Shown: in pieces, positions 35,025-45,122 of the stretch
Layout: every line of letters begins with the position of its first letter
Numbering within the stretch: position 1 is the first letter of the stretch
Assembly (NCBI RefSeq): GCF_006715725.1
Contig: NZ_VFNU01000001.1
Span: forward strand, 3,720,001-3,784,000
DNA from: Nocardioides sp. SLBN-35
Lineage (GTDB): Bacteria > Actinomycetota > Actinomycetes > Propionibacteriales > Nocardioidaceae
DNA length: 64,000 nucleotides
Reading direction: 5' to 3'
Position numbers and translations under genes: made by a program
The notes under the pieces: generated by a model
What the model was told of the DNA's origin: nothing
The model's database searches: none
Seen by the model: the letters and a program-made list of their open reading frames with translations, nothing else

Positions 35025-35929
35025 GCGTTGTCTCCTGTCAGGCTGAGGAAGGCCTCTTCGATGCCCTGGGCGGTGATCTCGACGTCGCGGGCGTCGGTCT
35101 CGGTCAGCAGGTAGCGGGCGACCGAGTCGCTGTCCTTGGCGTGGATGGTCACCGACTCGCCGCGCAGGTCGACGTGGTCGACGCCGCCCAGCGCGGTGAT
35201 CGCGGCGACCGCCGTGTTGTCGGCGCCCGGCAGCCAGGCGCGGATCGTGCGTCCCGAGGCGAGCGCCCGGATCTGGGGACCGGTGCCGTCGGCGACGACC
35301 CGGCCCTTGCTGATGAGGACGATCCGGTCGGCGTACTGGTCGGCCTCCTCGAGGTAGTGGGTCGCGAACATGACGGTGCGGCCGGTGGCGGCGTCCGCGC
35401 GGATCGCGCTCCAGAACGAGCGTCGGCCCTCGACGTCCATGCCGGTCGTGGGCTCGTCGAGGAGCAGCAGGGCCGGGTCCGAGAGCAGCGCCATCGCGAA
35501 CCGCAGCCGCTGCTGCTCACCGCCCGAGCACTTCCCGACCCGGCGCTCGGCGATGCCGCTGATCCCGGCCCGCTCGAGCACCTCGTCCACCGGCCGGGTG
35601 TCGGCGAACAGGCTGGCCGTGTAGGCCACGGTCTCGCGCACGGTGAGGTCCTTGAGCAGGCCGCCGGTCTGCATCACGGCCGACACCAGGCCCCGGGCGA
35701 TCGCCTTGCGCGGCTCGAGGCCGAGCACCTCGACGGTGCCGGTCGTGGGTCGGCTCAGGCCGAGCACCATGTCGATGGTCGTGGTCTTGCCCGCCCCGTT
35801 CGGGCCGAGGAAGGCCACGATCTCGCCCGGGTGCAGCTCGAGGTCGATCCCCCGCACCGCCTGCACCTGGCCGAAGTCCTTGGTCACCCCGGCCAGTCGG
35901 ACCGCCAACAGGTTCGTGGTCGTCGTCAT
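35021..35929 (-). CDS. ABC transporter ATP-binding protein (ABC-2 exporter)
   Basis: A 302-residue ATPase of the DrrA/CcmA group. Walker A GPNGAGKTTTIDM, Q-loop with SAVMQTGGLL, signature KCSGGEQQRLRFAMA, Walker B LLLLDEPTTGMD and H-loop MFATHYLEEAD are all present. A C-terminal domain (about 215-302) follows, typical of exporters. It is first gene of the operon ATPase - permease - kinase - regulator. A palindrome 58 bp upstream is the likely operator. Confidence 0.93.
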   Translation of the reverse strand: MTTTTNLLAVRLAGVTKDFGQVQAVRGIDLELHPGEIVAFLGPNGAGKTTTIDMVLGLSRPTTGTVEVLGLEPRKAIARGLVSAVMQTGGLLKDLTVRETVAYTASLFADTRPVDEVLERAGISGIAERRVGKCSGGEQQRLRFAMALLSDPALLLLDEPTTGMDVEGRRSFWSAIRADAATGRTVMFATHYLEEADQYADRIVLISKGRVVADGTGPQIRALASGRTIRAWLPGADNTAVAAITALGGVDHVDLRGESVTIHAKDSDSVARYLLTETDARDVEITAQGIEEAFLSLTGDNA

Positions 35930-35986
35930 GCTCCCAGCCTCGTCGGCTGCGGGGCCCGGTACCTCTGGCAGTCGTCACGACCGGGG

Positions 35987-36002
35987 CATGACATCTGTCA
36001 TG
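35987..36002. promoter_or_regulatory. Palindromic operator candidate upstream of the ABC/two-component operon
   Basis: CATGACA TC TGTCATG is a 7-2-7 inverted repeat 58 bp before the ATPase start. NarL-family regulators often bind such short dyads near their own exporter operon. The neighbouring response regulator is the natural candidate. Confidence 0.55.
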
Positions 36003-36013
36003 GCCGGCTCGGG

Positions 36014-36080
36014 AGTTTCACCGGCCGGCCGGTGAAACTGGCACTGGGACGAGGAAGCATCCTCGTCCCAGCGCCAGTTT
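36014..36080 (-). terminator. Two overlapping long hairpins after the cytidine-deaminase-like gene
   Basis: A perfect 26-base palindrome (36014-36039, AGTTTCACCGG arms) overlaps by five bases a large hairpin (36035-36080). The latter has 8 + 11 paired bases with one mismatch and an AAGCAT loop. Both cannot form at once. The larger one lies 23 bp past the stop at 36103 and is probably the terminator. The smaller one may be an operator for the ABC operon. Confidence 0.65.
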
Positions 36081-36102
36081 CGTCGTCCAGGCTCGGGTCG
36101 GG

Positions 36103-36447
36103 TCAGGGCGAGACGGTCGCGGAGATGGTGCCGCGGGCGTCACCGACGTGCACGACGACGCCGCTCGCGCCGGCGAAGTCCCCCAGCGCGGCCGCGTCGG
36201 GCTCGGTGAGGTCCTGCGCGTCGCCGAGCACCACGCAGGCGTCGACGCCGGTCGAGCCCGAGGCGACGGCCATGGCGACGACGGCCTGGACCGCGGTCAG
36301 CTGCAGGGAGGGCAGGTCGACGGTGGCGGCGGCATACGTGCGGCCGTCGGAGTCGCGGACGGCGGCGCCCTCGGCGGCCTGGATGCGGGCCCGGGTGGCG
36401 CGGGCGAGGGTGACGAGCTTGTGGTCCTCGGCGGAGAGGTCGGGCAT
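36103..36447 (-). CDS. Cytidine-deaminase-like protein lacking zinc ligands
   Basis: A 114-residue homologue of cytidine deaminase found next to era in many actinobacteria. EDHKLVTLARATRAR, GAAVRDSDGRTYAAATVDL and the following helix match the deaminase fold. But the C(H)AE zinc/proton motif reads LTAVQAVVAMAV and the PCxxC motif is missing. It is therefore likely not a deaminase. In this genome it is separated from era by some 15 kb. Possibly a nucleotide-binding or structural partner of the rRNA-processing genes; that is inference. Confidence 0.75.
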   Translation of the reverse strand: MPDLSAEDHKLVTLARATRARIQAAEGAAVRDSDGRTYAAATVDLPSLQLTAVQAVVAMAVASGSTGVDACVVLGDAQDLTEPDAAALGDFAGASGVVVHVGDARGTISATVSP

Positions 36448-36508
36448 AGGACGAGTGTTCCAGAGCCCGACCGCCCCGGTCCCGCCAGGTCGCGTCAGGC
36501 CCCCCGGG

Positions 36509-38137
36509 TCAGGCCCGGTGCATCCGCTCCCCCGCTACCCAGGTCTCGTGGACAGCGACCCCGGCCAGCTCACCCGGCGGTACGTCGTACGGGTCACGGT
36601 CCAGGACGACGAGGTCGGCCAGCTTGCCGGGCTCGAGCGTGCCGCGGTCGTGCTCGAGGTGCACGGAGGTGGCGCTGCCGAGGGTGTAGCCGCGGATCGC
36701 CTCGTCCACGGTGACCGCCTCCTCGGGCTGCCAGGGCGTGCCGCCGTCGAGCGGGGCGCGGGTGACGGCGCACTGGACGCCGACCATCGGCTCCATCTCC
36801 GCGACGTTCCAGTCGCTGGAGAAGGCGAGCACCGCGCCGTGCTCCTGCAGCGAGCGCAGCGGCCAGGCCTGGTGCCAGCGGGCCTCGCCGACCGCCTCGG
36901 CCCAGGCGTGGCCGGGGCCGGCGATCTCCGGGCTCGCGTGACGCGGCTGCATGCACGCGACCACGCCGAGCTCGGCGAACCGGGGCAGGTCGCTGCGCCG
37001 CAGGCACTCGACGTGGACGACCTGGTGGCGAGCGTCCCTGGGGCCGTTCGCGGTGCGCGCCGCCTCGACCGCGTCGAGGACCGTCGTGATGCCGCGGTCG
37101 CCGGTGGCGTGCACGAACAGCTGGAAGCCCTCCGCGTCGAGGCGGGTGACCAGGTCGGCGAAGACGGCCGGGTCGTAGTAGGTGCGGCCCCGCGTGTCGG
37201 GCTCGTTGGCGTACGGCTCGTGCAGCGCCGCGGTGTGCGGCTCGACGACGTCGTCGATGTAGAGCTTGAGCGGCCCGACTCGGATCCGGTCGTCGGCGTA
37301 CGTCGATGCGAGTGCCTTGAACTCGGCGCGGTCGGCGTCGGTGGTGGTCGGCGGGTGGAACATCGCCAGGACCAGGCGCGGCCCGAGGCGGCCCTCGTCG
37401 CGGGCGCGCTCGAACAGGGCGAGGTCGTCGGGCGAGTTCTGCGGTTCGACGACGGTGGTGATGCCGCTGGCGACGGCGAGGTCGAGGCTCGTCAGCAGTC
37501 GCTCGTACTGCCGGTCGGTGCTCGCCCACGGCAGGCCGCGCTCCTTCAGCGCGCGCATGCCGGCGCGGGCCAGGCCCTTGACCGCGAAGTCCGCGACGAA
37601 GCCGGTGGGCCGACCCCGGTCGTCGAGCTCGGCGGTGCCGAACGGCTGGTCGGCCGCGGTGACGCCGAGGGCCTCGAGTCCCGCGGTGTTGAGCCACAGC
37701 GTGTGGACGTCGTAGCTGAACACCGCGGCAGGCCGGTCCGCGACGATGGCGTCGAGCATCGCGGCGGTGGGGTGGGCGCCGTCCTCGAGCCCCGCATAGC
37801 CGTAGCCCTCTCCCTCCACCCAGCCCTCGCCCGGGTTGGCTGCGCACCAGTCGCGGAGCCGGCGCGCGACCTCGTCGAGGGTCTCCGCACCGGCCAGCTG
37901 GGCGCAGGCGGCGTCGGACCCGAGGCGCACGTGGTTGTGGGCGTCGACGAAGCCGGGCAGGACGGTGCGTCCGGCGAGGTCGACGTTCCGGGCCGCCCGC
38001 CGTACGTCGTCCGGCGCGTCGGCGAGGTCGCCCACCCAGGCGATGCGGTCGCCGGCGAGGGCGATGCTGTCGACGACCGCGCGCTCGCCGGCCAGCGGCC
38101 GCACGATGCCGCCGGTGAGCAGGGTGTCGATGCTCAT
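36509..38137 (-). CDS. YtcJ-like amidohydrolase
   Basis: A 542-residue metal-dependent amidohydrolase of the YtcJ/amidohydrolase_3 group. It has a beta-sandwich N-terminus (IDTLLTGGIVRPL), metal motif LPGFVDAHNHVRLG, the family's Asp/Tyr strand VFSYDVHTLWLNTAGL, KLYIDDVVEPHTA, VHATGDRGI, HVECLRRSDLP and FSSDWNVAEM, and a C-terminal sandwich (GKLADLVVLDRDPY). ATG 38137 overlaps the upstream permease stop as ATGA, so the permease probably imports its substrate. Substrates of this family are amides or formamide-like; not known here. Confidence 0.9.
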   Translation of the reverse strand: MSIDTLLTGGIVRPLAGERAVVDSIALAGDRIAWVGDLADAPDDVRRAARNVDLAGRTVLPGFVDAHNHVRLGSDAACAQLAGAETLDEVARRLRDWCAANPGEGWVEGEGYGYAGLEDGAHPTAAMLDAIVADRPAAVFSYDVHTLWLNTAGLEALGVTAADQPFGTAELDDRGRPTGFVADFAVKGLARAGMRALKERGLPWASTDRQYERLLTSLDLAVASGITTVVEPQNSPDDLALFERARDEGRLGPRLVLAMFHPPTTTDADRAEFKALASTYADDRIRVGPLKLYIDDVVEPHTAALHEPYANEPDTRGRTYYDPAVFADLVTRLDAEGFQLFVHATGDRGITTVLDAVEAARTANGPRDARHQVVHVECLRRSDLPRFAELGVVACMQPRHASPEIAGPGHAWAEAVGEARWHQAWPLRSLQEHGAVLAFSSDWNVAEMEPMVGVQCAVTRAPLDGGTPWQPEEAVTVDEAIRGYTLGSATSVHLEHDRGTLEPGKLADLVVLDRDPYDVPPGELAGVAVHETWVAGERMHRA

Positions 38138-39522
38138 CGGTCCTCCTTGGCGTCGACCACGAAGTGGGTCTCGCGGCGCGGCTGCAGGTAGAGCTGGTCG
38201 TAGGCGAGGGCGGCGAGCACGATGCCGCCGACGATGAACAGGTCGGCGCGCGCGGACTCGAGCAGCGCGTACCCGACCCCCAGGATCACCAGCACCGACG
38301 GGAGCGGCCACAGCGGCATCCGCCAGCCGGGGTGCGGCGTACGGCGGACAGCGAGGCCGGCGAGCGCGAGCAGCAGGTAGACCGCGGAGACGGTGACCGA
38401 GGTGACGCCGAGGAGCGACTCGATGTCGACCAGGTAGGCCAGTACGGCACCCGGCAGGCTGATCACGAGGGTCGCGGCGGCCGGGGAGTTGAAGCGCGGG
38501 TGCAGCCGGCTCAGCCGCTTGTTGACGGCGTCGGGCCAGGCGCGGTCGCGGGCCGAGGCGTAGATGACGCGGCCGTTCTGGAGCACCATCACGATGACCG
38601 CGTTGAGGATCGCGACGGCGATGCCGACGCTGATCGCGGCGGAGACCCGCGAGCCGCCCCAGGCGGTGACGAAGTCCGGGAAGGTGCCGGTCGCCAGGTC
38701 GCGCAGGTCCGCGACGCCGAGCACCGTCGCCGCGGTGGGGATCACGATGATCAGCGACCCGATGAACAGCGACCCGAAGACGGCGCGGGCGACATTGCGT
38801 CGGGGGTCGATGATCTCCTCGGCCAGGTAGGACGCGGTGCCGAACCCGTTCGCGACGAACATGGCCACGGCGAGGCCGGAGAGGAGGATGCCGAGGGAGA
38901 ACGGTGCGAGGTGCCCGGCACCGTCGAGCGCCTGGGGGTGCCACAGCGTGCTGACGCTGCGCTCGCTGTGCGTGAAGCCGAGGTAGGCGACGACCGCGGC
39001 GGCGAGGGTCTCGATGGCGAGGAAGGCGCTGGTGACGATCGCGTTGGCCTTGATGTCGAGCACCGCGGTTGCGGTGGCGAGCAGCATGACGACGGCACCC
39101 GTGGTGGCCCGGTCGAGGCTGAGGACGGGCGCGAGGTAGTCGGCGGTGCCCAGGGCGATCACCGGCGGGATGACGACGAGCGTCGCGCAGGTCAGCACGA
39201 AGGTCAGCCAGCCGAGGCGGCGCCCGAGCGTGTGCGTGACCATCGCGTACTCGCCGCCGGAGCTGGGCGTGCGGGTGCCCAGCTCGGCGTAGCAGGCGCC
39301 GACGCCCACCGAGACCAGGACGCCGGCCAGGATCGTCAGCACCACGCCCGAGCCCTGGGAGGCCAGCAGCGTCGGCACGATGATGAACAGGCTCGACGCC
39401 GGGGTGATGCACGAGATGGTCAGCAGGATCGCGGCCTTGACGCCCAGGACGGGCGTCAGGCCGGCCACCGGCGCGGTGAGCTCGACCGGGTCGACGGGCT
39501 CGGAGGGGGAGACAGTGGTCAT
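38134..39522 (-). CDS. APC family amino acid/amine permease
   Basis: A 462-residue membrane carrier with about twelve helices. ILLTISCITPASSLFIIVP is the first helix with the unwound GxG-like site of the APC superfamily; GGEYAMVTHTLGRRLGWL and NGFGTASYLAEEI are further family features. It starts at ATG 39522 and is coupled to the amidohydrolase. A TetR-type dyad lies 46 bp upstream. Likely substrates are amino acids, amines or amides for the partner enzyme. Confidence 0.9.
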   Translation of the reverse strand: MTTVSPSEPVDPVELTAPVAGLTPVLGVKAAILLTISCITPASSLFIIVPTLLASQGSGVVLTILAGVLVSVGVGACYAELGTRTPSSGGEYAMVTHTLGRRLGWLTFVLTCATLVVIPPVIALGTADYLAPVLSLDRATTGAVVMLLATATAVLDIKANAIVTSAFLAIETLAAAVVAYLGFTHSERSVSTLWHPQALDGAGHLAPFSLGILLSGLAVAMFVANGFGTASYLAEEIIDPRRNVARAVFGSLFIGSLIIVIPTAATVLGVADLRDLATGTFPDFVTAWGGSRVSAAISVGIAVAILNAVIVMVLQNGRVIYASARDRAWPDAVNKRLSRLHPRFNSPAAATLVISLPGAVLAYLVDIESLLGVTSVTVSAVYLLLALAGLAVRRTPHPGWRMPLWPLPSVLVILGVGYALLESARADLFIVGGIVLAALAYDQLYLQPRRETHFVVDAKEDR

Positions 39523-39568
39523 CGCAACCTCGACTTTGAATGACGTACAAATGTGACGTGGACCACCG

Positions 39569-39586
39569 TGACTGAACGGTCAGTCA
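39569..39586. promoter_or_regulatory. TetR-type operator
   Basis: TGACTGA ACGG TCAGTCA is a perfect 7-4-7 dyad of the class bound by many TetR-family regulators. It sits between the divergent permease (39522) and DUF1330 (39669) genes. No TetR gene is in the window, so the regulator must be encoded elsewhere. Confidence 0.65.
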
Positions 39587-39668
39587 GGGTCAATGGTCGT
39601 CCCACCCCTCGGACGTGCCGGCGCCCTCCGCTGCCGTGCGGCGGAGCAGGCTGCGGCAGGATGGCGGC

Positions 39669-39956
39669 ATGCCCGCCTACTGGATCAGCAGCTACCGCGC
39701 CATCACCGACGCCGAGAAGATGGCCGCCTACGCCGCCCTGTCCGTCCCGGCACTGACGGCCGCCGGCGGCCGGTTCCTCGCTCGCGGCCTGCCGGAGCAG
39801 GTCTACGAGGCCGGACTGCACGAGCGTGCCGTGCTCATCGAGTTCGACAGCATCGAGGCGGCCCGGGCGGCCCACGACACCCCGGCCTACCAGGAGGCGC
39901 TGGCCGCCCTCGGTGACGGTGCCGAGCGCGACATCCGGATCGTCCCGGGCGCCTGA
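39669..39956 (+). CDS. DUF1330 family protein
   Basis: A 95-residue protein: MPAYWISSYRAITDAEKMAAY, ALTAAGGRFLARG and RAVLIEFDSIEAARAAHDTP. This is the dimeric alpha-beta barrel DUF1330 pattern. Members may act in small-molecule turnover but no reaction is established. ATG 39669 fits the conserved start; an upstream start at 39615 is part of the intergenic region. It is 11 bp before the MBL-fold gene and probably shares a promoter that could be under the TetR-type site. Confidence 0.85.
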   Translation: MPAYWISSYRAITDAEKMAAYAALSVPALTAAGGRFLARGLPEQVYEAGLHERAVLIEFDSIEAARAAHDTPAYQEALAALGDGAERDIRIVPGA

Positions 39957-39967
39957 GGCGGCCACGC

Positions 39968-40915
39968 GTGCGGTCCCTGAGCCTGCGGCTGCGGCTGGGG
40001 CGCCCTGAGATCGGCCGGTACGCCGACAGTTTCGGCCTGCCACAGGCGTCCGCGCGGCCCGACGGCCCCACGGTGACCTTCCTCGGCGTCGCGACTCTGC
40101 TGTTCGAGGACGGCACCACCGCCGTGCTCACCGACGGCTTCTTCTCCCGGCCCTCCCTCCCCCGCGTCGCACTCGGACGGCTCGCCCCCGACGAGGCGCG
40201 GATCGAGGCGACCCTGGCCCGCGCGGGCATCGACCGGGTGGCCGTGGTCGCACCGGTCCACACCCACTTCGACCACGTGATGGACTCCGCCGTCGTGGCG
40301 CGGCGCACCGGCGCCCGCCTCGCCGGCGGTACGTCGGTCGCCCAGGTCGGCCGCGGCGGCGGGCTCCCCGACGACCGGATCGACGTGGTCGTGCCGGGCG
40401 AGCCGATGACCGTCGGCGGCTTCCGGCTGACCTGGGTCGAGGGCGAGCACTGCCCGCCGGACCGGTACCCGGGCACGATCACGGCGCCCGTCGTACCGCC
40501 GGTGAGGACCGACGCCTACCGGTGCGGCGAGGCCTGGTCGATCCTGGTCGAGCACGACAGCGGTCGCAGCGCCCTGGTCCAGGGCAGCGCCGGGTTCCGG
40601 CCCGGGGCGCTCGCCGGCCGGCACGCCGACGTCGCCTATCTCGGGATCGGGCAGCTCGGGGTGCAGGACGAGGCGTACATCGCGGAGTACTGGGCCGAGA
40701 CGGTCGAGGCGGTCGGCGCCCGGCAGGTCGTGCTCATCCACTGGGACGACTTCTTCCGTCCGTTGGACAGGCCGCTGCGGGCGCTGCCGTACCTCGGCGA
40801 CGACCTGGACGCGACGATGGCCGTGCTCGGCCGCCTCGCGGACGAGCAGGGGGTCGGGCTGCACTTCCCCACCGTGTGGCGGCGCGAGGACCCGTGGGTG
40901 CTGCTCGGCCGCTGA
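39968..40915 (+). CDS. MBL-fold metallo-hydrolase
   Basis: A 315-residue metallo-beta-lactamase-fold protein. TVTFLGVATLLFEDG opens the fold and VHTHFDHVMDS is the HxHxDH metal motif. GTSVAQVG, EGEHCPP, VQGSAGF and VLIHWDDFF give the later ligands (His and Asp). The type resembles UlaG/RomA-like hydrolases that act on lactones or phosphoesters. A GTG start at 39968 is used. The stop lies 4 bp from that of the convergent membrane gene. Confidence 0.88.
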   Translation: MRSLSLRLRLGRPEIGRYADSFGLPQASARPDGPTVTFLGVATLLFEDGTTAVLTDGFFSRPSLPRVALGRLAPDEARIEATLARAGIDRVAVVAPVHTHFDHVMDSAVVARRTGARLAGGTSVAQVGRGGGLPDDRIDVVVPGEPMTVGGFRLTWVEGEHCPPDRYPGTITAPVVPPVRTDAYRCGEAWSILVEHDSGRSALVQGSAGFRPGALAGRHADVAYLGIGQLGVQDEAYIAEYWAETVEAVGARQVVLIHWDDFFRPLDRPLRALPYLGDDLDATMAVLGRLADEQGVGLHFPTVWRREDPWVLLGR

Positions 40916-40919
40916 CAGC

Positions 40920-42191
40920 TCAGCGATCGACGCGGTCGCAGGGCACCCGCACCCTCCAGTTGGACAGGTCGGGCGCGACCTGGACCACCACGCTCCGGTC
41001 CGCGGCTGCACACAGCGTCGAGAACTCGGCGGTCGTCGGCCAGGCCGGCCCCTGGTCGCGTACCACGAGGGCGGGCCGGGCCGCGAGCACCGCGACGGTC
41101 AGCACGACGAGGACGACCGCCGCGCTGACGAGGTGGTGCGCGCGGGTCCGGGCCAGGTCCAGGGCGAGCAGGGGCACGGCGAACAGGAAGAGGCCCGACG
41201 ACGCCGCGTAGCGGAGGAGCCCGCCGGCTCGCCAGTCGTCGCCGCTCCAGCCGGCGAACGTCATCGGATAGGCGTTCGCGGCCAGGCTGGCGCTCCACAC
41301 CAGGCCGGCGAGGAGGACCAGGCCGACGGCGGCCGTGCGCTGGATGCCGCTGCCGCGTCGCAGCACCAGTGCGAGGGAGACCGCCGCCGGCAGCAGGAGC
41401 AGGAAGGCACCCGCCGGGCCCACCTCGTCGACGATCCGGGCCGCGGGCTCGACGGTGTCGGCCCACAGGGCCGAACCGGACTGGCCGGCGAAGCCCACCA
41501 CGAGCCCGGGGAGCGACCAGTCGATGTCGCCACGCGGCGGGCGTGGGTGCTGCACTGTCGTCACGATCTGGGCGAGGGCACCGAGCAGCAGGCCGGCGCG
41601 CGGGAGCCAGCGCAGCCGGTCGCGCCAGCCGACGACCATCAGCGGAGCGAGCAGGACCACGACGACCTCGGTCAGCCCCACCAGAAGCCCGGCGACCGCC
41701 CAGGCGAGGGCAGCCGCGCGGGAGGCGGGGCGGTGCAGCACCAGCCAGAACGCGAGCCACAGCCCGAAGCCGTGCAGGTTCGCCAGGTTGCCGAGCACCT
41801 CGGCGGCGCCGCCCGGCAGCAGCGCCGGCGCGAGGGCGACCAGGCCGCGGACCCAGCGGTGTTCGATCACGTCCTCGGTGAGCAGCCAGGTCAGCGCACC
41901 GACCAGGCCGACCAGGCCCACGGCGGCGAGGGTCAGCGCGACGTCCCACCAGCCGACCGGGACCATGGCGGCGATCAGGTCGGTCACCAGGCGGGGCACG
42001 ACGTGCAGGTAGCCGTCGTACGACTGCCAGACCGGGGCTCCGTCGAGGCTGCCCTGCAGGAAGATCACGCCGTCCTCGGCCCAGATCCGGTTGCGGGCGC
42101 CGACGGGGATCCGCCACCAGCAGTAGGTCGCGCCGGCCACCCAGATCAGGAGCGGGACCGCCGCTCGACGCAGCACAGGCACGGCCCGCAT
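40920..42191 (-). CDS. Polytopic membrane protein, possible GT-C type glycosyltransferase
   Basis: A 423-residue membrane protein with about ten or eleven helices. After helix 1 a loop contains RIWAEDGVIFLQGSLDG, an acidic ED motif in the first external loop as in GT-C glycosyltransferases, followed by YDGYLHVVPRLV. No other catalytic motif is visible and the C-terminus has a Cys-containing external tail (VQVAPDLSNWRVRVPCDR). ATG 42191 is four bases after the CBS protein stop. Transferase function is a guess from topology. Confidence 0.6.
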   Translation of the reverse strand: MRAVPVLRRAAVPLLIWVAGATYCWWRIPVGARNRIWAEDGVIFLQGSLDGAPVWQSYDGYLHVVPRLVTDLIAAMVPVGWWDVALTLAAVGLVGLVGALTWLLTEDVIEHRWVRGLVALAPALLPGGAAEVLGNLANLHGFGLWLAFWLVLHRPASRAAALAWAVAGLLVGLTEVVVVLLAPLMVVGWRDRLRWLPRAGLLLGALAQIVTTVQHPRPPRGDIDWSLPGLVVGFAGQSGSALWADTVEPAARIVDEVGPAGAFLLLLPAAVSLALVLRRGSGIQRTAAVGLVLLAGLVWSASLAANAYPMTFAGWSGDDWRAGGLLRYAASSGLFLFAVPLLALDLARTRAHHLVSAAVVLVVLTVAVLAARPALVVRDQGPAWPTTAEFSTLCAAADRSVVVQVAPDLSNWRVRVPCDRVDR

Positions 42192-42195
42192 CCTG

Positions 42196-43503
42196 TCATT
42201 CGGCAATCGGCTCGTCCTGCGGAACGCGCGAGATGAGCACGGTGCCGATCTTGTTGCGGCGCCCGGCGGCGTGCTCGGCCTCGAAGCGCAGGCCGTGCGC
42301 CTCGACCACCGAGCCCGGGATCGGGACCCGGCCGAGGTGCTTGGCGAGCAGGCCGCCGACGGAGTCGACGTCCTCCTCCTCGATCGTGAAGCCGAAGAGC
42401 TCGTCGAGGTCGTCGACCGGGTAGCGCGAGGAGACCCGCACCTTGCTGTGCGGGTCGTCGATGCCGTCACCGAGGTGCTCGACCTCGACCTCGGCCTCGT
42501 CGTACTCGTCGGTGATCTCGCCGACGATCTCCTCGAGCAGGTCCTCGATGGTGATCAGGCCGGCGGTGCCGCCGTACTCGTCGACGACGATCGCCACGTG
42601 GAGGCGGCGCAGCTGCATCTCGCGCAACAGGTCGTCGACCGGCTTCGACTCGGGCACCCAGATGGCGGGTCGCATGACCTCCTCGACCTTCTGGGTGAGC
42701 TCGACGTCCGGGGCCTCGAAGTCGCGGCGGACGACGTCCTTGAGGTACGCCATGCCGCGCACGTCGTCGAGGTTCTCACCGACGACGGGGACCCGCGAGA
42801 AGCCGGAGCGCAGGAACAGCGACATGGTCTGGCGCAGGTTCTTGTGGCACTCGATGTAGACCACGTCGCCGCGCGGGACCATCACCTCGCGCACGGTGGT
42901 GTCGCCGAGCTCGAAGACCGAGTGGATCATCTTGCGCTCGTCGGCCTCGATCAGCTCGGAGGCCTCCGCGATGTCGACCAGCTCGCGCAGCTCGGTCTCG
43001 GTCTGGAACGGGCCCTCGCGGAAGCCGCGCCCGGGCGTGATCGCGTTGCCGACCAGGATCAGCAGCCGCGGGATCGGGCCCAGCACGGTGGTGAGCGCGG
43101 ACAGCGGCCAGGCGCACACGGTCGCGACCGTCTCGGCGTGCTGCCTGCCGACGGTGCGGGGCGCGACGCCGATCACGACGAAGGACACCACCAGCATGAT
43201 CCCGAGGGCCACGCCGGCACGGGCCCACCAGGAGGAGTCGAGCCGGTCGTCGACGTACAGCGTGACGACGACGATGGCCGCGATCTCGCACAGCAGCTGC
43301 AGCAGAAGCGCGGTGTTGAGGTGGCGTGGCGCGTCCTCGAGCACGACGACGAGGCGCCGCGCGCCGGCCCTGCCCTCTCCCACCATCTCCTGCGCGCGGG
43401 CGCGCGAGAAGCCGGCGAGCGCCGCGTCCGCCGCGGCGAACAGGCCCGCGAGCACCACCAGGACAGCCGCTGCTCCCAGCGGCCACAGACTGTCGGCGAT
43501 CAT
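42196..43503 (-). CDS. CBS-domain hemolysin/CorC-like membrane protein
   Basis: A 435-residue CNNM/CorB-type protein. The N-terminal membrane domain (three or four helices, 1-135) is followed by a tandem CBS module ([63 protein letters not shown], with no sequence gap) and a C-terminal CorC_HlyC domain. Members of this group handle magnesium. ATGA overlap with ybeY places it at the end of the phoH-ybeY-CBS operon that is standard in actinobacteria. Confidence 0.92.
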   Translation of the reverse strand: MIADSLWPLGAAAVLVVLAGLFAAADAALAGFSRARAQEMVGEGRAGARRLVVVLEDAPRHLNTALLLQLLCEIAAIVVVTLYVDDRLDSSWWARAGVALGIMLVVSFVVIGVAPRTVGRQHAETVATVCAWPLSALTTVLGPIPRLLILVGNAITPGRGFREGPFQTETELRELVDIAEASELIEADERKMIHSVFELGDTTVREVMVPRGDVVYIECHKNLRQTMSLFLRSGFSRVPVVGENLDDVRGMAYLKDVVRRDFEAPDVELTQKVEEVMRPAIWVPESKPVDDLLREMQLRRLHVAIVVDEYGGTAGLITIEDLLEEIVGEITDEYDEAEVEVEHLGDGIDDPHSKVRVSSRYPVDDLDELFGFTIEEEDVDSVGGLLAKHLGRVPIPGSVVEAHGLRFEAEHAAGRRNKIGTVLISRVPQDEPIAE

Positions 43504-43954
43504 GTGGCCGGCTGGGCCCGCCACTGGGCCAGCAGCTGGTCCTGCAGGCCGAACATCACCTTGTGCTCCTCCGGCTCGGCGTGGTCGTAGCCGAGCAGGT
43601 GCAGGATGCCGTGGGTGGTGAGCAGCTCGAGCTCGGCGAGGGTGCCGTGGCCGGCCGTCTCGCCCTGTCGCTCGGCGACCGCCGGGCACAGCACGAGGTC
43701 GCCGAGCACACCCTCCTCGGGCTCCTCGTTGACCAGGCCGGGCCGCAGCTCGTCCATGGGGAAGGCGAGCACGTCGGTCGGGCCCTCCTTCTCCATCCAC
43801 TTCTCGTTGAGTTCGGCGATGGTGTCCTCGTCGACCGCCTTGATGCACAGCTCGGCGAGCGGGTGGACGCGCATCTGGTCCATCACGAACCGCGCCAGCT
43901 GGGAGAAGTGCTTCACGTCGAGACCGCTGCCGGACTCGTCGAGGATCTCGATGG

Positions 43955-43958
<4 letters not shown>
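43500..43958 (-). CDS. ybeY: Endoribonuclease YbeY
   Basis: A 152-residue metal-dependent RNase needed for 16S rRNA 3' end maturation and ribosome quality control. The zinc motif HGILHLLGYDHAEPEE (three His) and TDVLAFPMDE are family hallmarks. GTG 43958 overlaps the phoH stop; its own stop overlaps the CBS gene start. Normal length for the family. Confidence 0.95.
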
Positions 43959-45013
<1,055 letters not shown>

Positions 45014-45122
45014 GGATGCCCGAGGACGGGCGGCCTTTCAGGGACGACGATGCGGCCTCTCCATGGTACGTGGCGGGGCCGTGCCGCGCCCACTCGTTTG
45101 CGCAGGCGCGGTGGGGTGCGGC

